Assembly (NCBI GenBank): GCA_002633025.1
Contig: NMRB01000960.1
Span: forward strand, 89,866-153,865
DNA length: 64,000 nt
Direction of reading: 5' to 3'
From: Notospermus geniculatus
Lineage: Eukaryota; Nemertea; Pilidiophora; Heteronemertea; Lineidae
Position 1 is the first letter of the stretch; the number at the start of each line of letters is the position of its first letter. Position numbers and translations under genes: made by a program. Shown here in pieces: positions 34,201 to 40,200 of the stretch. The notes under the pieces were generated by a model. The model worked only from the letters and a program-made list of their open reading frames with translations. It was not told the origin of the DNA and did not search any database.

Positions 34201-37200
34201 TACCTGATGAAGGGTTATTCACGCTATAACACCACACCACGTTGACCTTGTCAAGTGGCGAAGCTATGGCTGCCATTTTGTGTCAATATGGTATCAGTCC
34301 AGCCTCGGTGTTATCACTGGCTATATACGGCTGGACAGGGCACCAGTCTTATCAAGGTGTGGAGGGAGAAAGTAGTCACGCTTTAAAAAGTTGAATGTTT
34401 GGTTCCATCCTTTTGCCACACATTCTACACCCTTAGGCTCCATTTCCATAGAGTTCACGTTGACACTTTTCACGCGCCACGCTTCACGTTTTCCTTTCGT
34501 TCCTCGATTCAGCGCACAACGAGACACACATTACCTGTCCTGTGACATGCTTTAGTGCTTCTGCCAGGATTCCAAAAGGGCAGGGTATTTTTCGCCACCT
34601 CTAAAAAAGGGCATGGTATTAGATTTGCAAGGGAAAGGCATAGTTGTGTCGGTGAAAAGGCAACAAGACTTGTTGCCAGTCCCACCACACAACAAGCCAC
34701 GGGAATGAAAAAGCCGCTGCCACTCGCCAACTCGTTTTTGCATGTTTTATGTCATTTTTTGATAAATAATCTGTCATTGTCTTCCACATTTCGGGTCTTT
34801 CTGTCATTGTTCGAAAAAGCTCTGCGTTGAGAATGGATTTACGCGAGTATGGCATGGCAGGTTTTCGATGGGACAGGGCCAGTTGATACTAGGGCATGGC
34901 GTAAAAAATATTGATCTGGAGAGGCAGGGCGCTTTCTGAAAAGGGGCATGGTGCTAATTTTGGCCTTGAAAAGGGCAAATGGCGCTTGGAAAAAGGGGCA
35001 TGGGGGAGCGCCATTCCATTTTGCTCTAGCTGAAGCANNNNNNNNNNNNNNNNNNNNNNNNNNNNNNNNNNNNNNNNNNNNNNNNNNNNNNNNNNNNNNN
35101 NNNNNNNNNNNNNNNNNNNNNNNNNNNNNNNNNNNNNNNNNNNNNNNNNNNNNNNNNNNNNNNNNCTGATTATTTTTGACCTGAGATGTTTGGGTCATGG
35201 TGATATCGACGTTCAATATCACGAAATTTGATATTTTGAGATAACTTGCCACATTGTCAACTGATCAACATGAAACAAGTCTTAATTCATGCCTGCTTAT
35301 CCAAGGACAGGATGTGGTAAAATTCCCAGCCTCATGTGTCCGGGTGATTGAGATATCATGAGATTTTGATATTTTCAAACTTGATAATTTGCAATATCTC
35401 TGCCCGTGGTTGAGGTAGAGACATGATATCACCCATACTTAGGTTATTGAGCATGCCCATTTCGATTATGTAATGACCTTGATGATCAGGTCAAGGTCAA
35501 ACTTGATAATTTGGTATGTCTCTGTCTGTGGTAGCAGTAAAGGTTTGATAACACCCATATTTAGGTTATTTAGGATGCCAATTTCGATTATGTAATAACC
35601 CTGATGATCATAGGTCAAGGTCAAGGTCAGAGGTCAAGGTCAGACTTCCCAAAGAACTGATAAACAATGAAACTCAATGAACAGAAAGTGGATAGTAAAA
35701 CTTATAGTGCAGCAGAGACCCCTATTATCGAGAGGCTGAAGTATATTCTGGATAGCCCCATTGGCCTATTGTGAGAGACACTATTCATAATTTCACAAAG
35801 GGGCCTATTACTCCACTATTTATGTCAGTCGCTCCTTTTGTGGTTGAGAGGCTAATGAATATTCACCACTGGGTAATACTAAAATTCTCTGCCTTGAGTG
35901 CCTGGAACGAATGGCAAGAACTGGGAAAATCATTCTACAAAATCATCTGTAACTTTGCTTTAAATGAGAATTTTAGCCTTCTGAAAATTTCCATATGTCA
36001 AGAAACAGATTGGCTTCAAAACAGTGCCAGTTTCAAAAAACGTGATATTTTGGCCAAATTTCAAACTTTGCCAAAAATGCACTTGTTTAATTATTTCAAG
36101 TTTGATGGTGCTAAAATGTGTTCTGATGGCCCTAGATTAAGTGTATGAAAAGAAAACGTGACTATGAAAAATATTCATGGAGATATGCCCGAAAATTAGC
36201 TGGGCATTTATTTTTGACCAAGGTTGTACAGTGCACGAGAGTTGGATCCTCGAAAATGAGAACTGCGGTGAAACGACTTAGACCCATTTCATACCAAACG
36301 CTAGGTGTGTTCCTTGTTTTCTTTCAGCCACACCTCCCACACTACCCCCCGTCCAAATCACCCAATGTGACCACGGTTGGATCCCATTCACTGGCATGTG
36401 CTATAAGCTGAGCGATAGAAAAGTTCGTTATGCCGAAGCTAAGTTGCAGTGTATCAGTGAGGGCGCGACATTAGTCAGCATCCATTCCGGCCATTTGAAC
36501 AACCATTTAGTATCGGCAGCTATAGCCGCAAACTCGAGTGTCGACAGTTTCTGGATTGGTCTTTATCGTCATAATACAGGTATAAATGCGTTTTATCAAG
36601 GTTCATTCTCCAGTATTCGCAAAAAAGAAAGCACGACCACCGTCTGAATCAATCTCCAACGCAGAGGTCAGACGGTTTCACCTTACTGACTCTGCCTTCA
36701 AACGTCAGTGCCCCGTACTTCTTTGCGCGGAGGAATGACGTCATTTAAGATGGCTGCCTCCTTGTTGCACGTGGTTATGTTTACACTCACAAAATCATGT
36801 GATCAAATTCGTCGAAGTTGATTGGTCCATCGATTTGGTTGCTTCTAAAATAGAAACTATTTTTGCCGGAACGACCGAACCGAAGCACAGCCATACGTGT
36901 AATCCGCCGCAAAAAAGTGCAAAACAAAACAATGAACAGATGTTTAAAAATCATGGTGCGTTTGGTGTTTTGGTACACTTCTAAACTTGACAGCACGATT
37001 ATGATTTTATTAGGGTGGAAAACTACCTGTAGATCAGATTTTATTCATTCTGCTCATTCCGAGCAGAAGTGATGAGGGCGTATGAAGCCAGTGGTACAAG
37101 TGGAGCAAACAGAAAACGCGGAACGCCGTTCCACTGTGCTAGCGAGTTTGCGTCTGAATACTTTTCTTGTTGTATCTGACAGTTGATTTTTCCTGGATTG

Positions 37201-40200
37201 ACAAGAGTGCCGTTGGTTTCACCAAGTGGAAAAAGGGCGCGCCCAGAGATTATGACTGGGAAACTGACCAGTGTGTCGATTTCTTCAAGGCTAGCGGACT
37301 CTGGAATACCAACATTTGTTTCTTCAAGAGGGGTTGTATCTGCATGAAACATGGAAAGTTAGGTAAAGAATCTAATCCATCGTTGCCCTAGTATCAAATC
37401 TTGCTTTCGCGTGCATGCTGTCTGCAGACCGCCGTTGTCGCTGGTCTTTCAGTAGGCGACCGTTCAGGATCGACTTGCGATCCGGCCACCGGATGCAGGT
37501 GTAACGTTTTTAGCCTGCTTGGCCGCAAGGCCCAGCAGGGCTTATGCTGTGGTTGGGGTCATTGAGTGGTGGTCTGTCGTGCGTTAGTCCGTACGGCGGT
37601 ACGTACGTCCGTACGTCCGTAAACTTTGGTTTGTTAGCACTCTAGCGCCTTTATTTTTGGAGGAATCTTTTTGGTCTTTGGTGGGTGTATGTACGGGCCT
37701 AAGATCTAGGTCGAGTTCGATTTTGAGTGCGGTGGGATTCCTACTTTGGCCTCCAGGGGGCGTTTTGTGAAAAATTTCAAAGGGCTAGTACACATTTACC
37801 TCTAGGTTATAGCAACGTACAGACAAAATTTCGGTGAAATCTGATTCTTGACTTTGCCACTAGGGGGCCAAAACCAAAAGCACTAAAAGTGCTATTTCTC
37901 CCTTACCAAGAGATGGATCTTTGTCAAATTTTTATCATGGGTATATCTAATGAGGATACACAAGGTAATACTTGAGTTTTTAAATCTGACCTACTTTGCA
38001 AGGTCACAGGGGTCAAAGTTTGTCTGAAATTACGAAATTGGCTCTTTTTGTAATGGCTTGACCTATTGCTTTGAAACATCGCACATACATGCATCTACCT
38101 CTAGGCTGTAACAACTCAAAAGAACTTTCGGCAAAATCTGATTCTGGACTTCGCCACTAGGGGGCCAAAACCCAAAACATAAAGTTTTGTTTCTCCCTAA
38201 CAAAGTGATGGATCTTCGTCAAATTTCTATCAAGGGTGAATAGGATACATAACATAATACTGCTTCAAGCCAAGCGGGCACAGTGCCATTGGCACTATTT
38301 TTCAGTGTGGCCGTTTTTCTGTGTGATTCCCATTGTTGGGAACACACTGGGAAACGGATTCGCTGTTTCTCTGTGTGTCGCTCATTGTCAAGTCGCGGCT
38401 TATTCCGTGAATCTATTGTAATGTCACACTGGCACACGGGCCTCACAGAAAAACGTTACACCGGTTCCCAAAAATGATGGCGCCGAATAGAGAGTATGCA
38501 CGTGATATCACTTCCTGTTTACCCCCACAGCGCGGCCAAACCTCCCGAGATTGCACATTTCGCGTAGTTCCGAAGTTCACCACTGCAATGAAGCGGCGCC
38601 GAACCTGACGTAGGCCTAGACGCTGCAGGGCGCAGAATCTGGCGCGGGGGGGTTGTGGTATGTGATTAATGCGTGGGAGGGCGCTAGGCCTAGCTAGTTT
38701 ACCAAGCCTTGGCGCCGAGGTGATGTAATCGGGGAGGGTATCTGACTACAAGGGTATCTGAATGGGCCGTTTGACAGCAGGGCCTAGCTCATTTACCAAG
38801 TCTAGACGGTGCCGTGATCTAAGCAGGGATGGGTGTCTGATGCACGCGCCACTGGCGGCCACTGGCGGCCGCTGGCAAAAGATTGAAGTTATGTATTAAT
38901 GCGCACCATGCAGTGTAAAGTAGTACGTATTAAAACTGATGATATCTCTTTAATCCGATGACAGCGAGTGTAATAATTGGCCAAATATGAAACACTAGGT
39001 AGATTGGAATTATTCGAAGCAAGCACAAGACAAAACCATGCTAACTTGACTGATTTCAGTCTCGCTGTACCACTGTATACAACCGCCGGGTCAATCTCGC
39101 CAAACTGGCTGGCGAGCAAGCTCTGCCGCTTCAGTGAGTAAATTGGCTCTGGTGACCAAACTAGCACATCTCTGTGACTGAATTTTCGCATGTTGGAAGA
39201 GAAAATAGTACTGCACAGTACTGTATATATCGCATGGCGTGGATGCCGTATTTTGACCGGGAAGTCGGACACGAAGAGGAACGAGGGTAACTCCTCAAAA
39301 GACGACTGACGAGGGCAATTCATGTGGGTAACTTCGTAAAACCTGTTTCATTGTATTTGAGGCTAGAATTAATGATATTAACGATAGGATTGAGGTATAA
39401 TTTGAATGGCTGGAGTTAGAATTAAGGACATTTTGGGTTAAGCTGCAATCTGAATGTTACTTCACAGCGCTACCAAACCTGCCGAGATCGCCTACTGCCC
39501 GTAGTCACATCCGGAGGTCACCACTGCAATGAAAGCGCCGAACCTGACGTAGGCCTAGACACTGCAGAGCACAAAATCTGGCAGTGGTATCTGATTAATT
39601 GCAAGCAAAACTGGTGCCAAGGCGCTCATTCTGGAGGCAACTGAACATGGCTCAACCCTAACTCAAAACTCCTTCTAACCTAAGCTTCAACCCTAATGAC
39701 AACCCAGAGCCTAACCCTAGCCCGGGGCTAACCCTAGCCAAGATTTAACCCTAGTTTGAAGGGCAACCCTAGCCCTAGCCCCAGCCTGGGGTAGGGCCTT
39801 AACCCTAGGTAATGGAACCCTAGATGGAATGTCTGTTGCTGGGCGTTACTGGGCAGATAGCAGTTGCACTGTTCTCAGCACCAGACCTAGGCCTAGTTTC
39901 CTATCCTCCCGTAGGCCTACCCGTACCTGTCTAACATGTTAACCCCTGATGGCCTACTTTCCTATCGTCCCGTAGGCCTATCTGTTCCTGTCTAACATGT
40001 TAAAGCCTAACCCTAACTGTTGGACTCTATCTGTATCCATTTTACCATTCGCCCTAATGAAATGGCCGCCATATTAGGCCAAACAAGCACGCGCCATTAC
40101 CGAGAGTACTGAAGAATTTCGTGTGTCAATTTTTCGACGCATATTTTTTTTGAAACTCCCTGCACGAAGCAGCCTGAAAATCTGCATGAGACAAGTCGAG

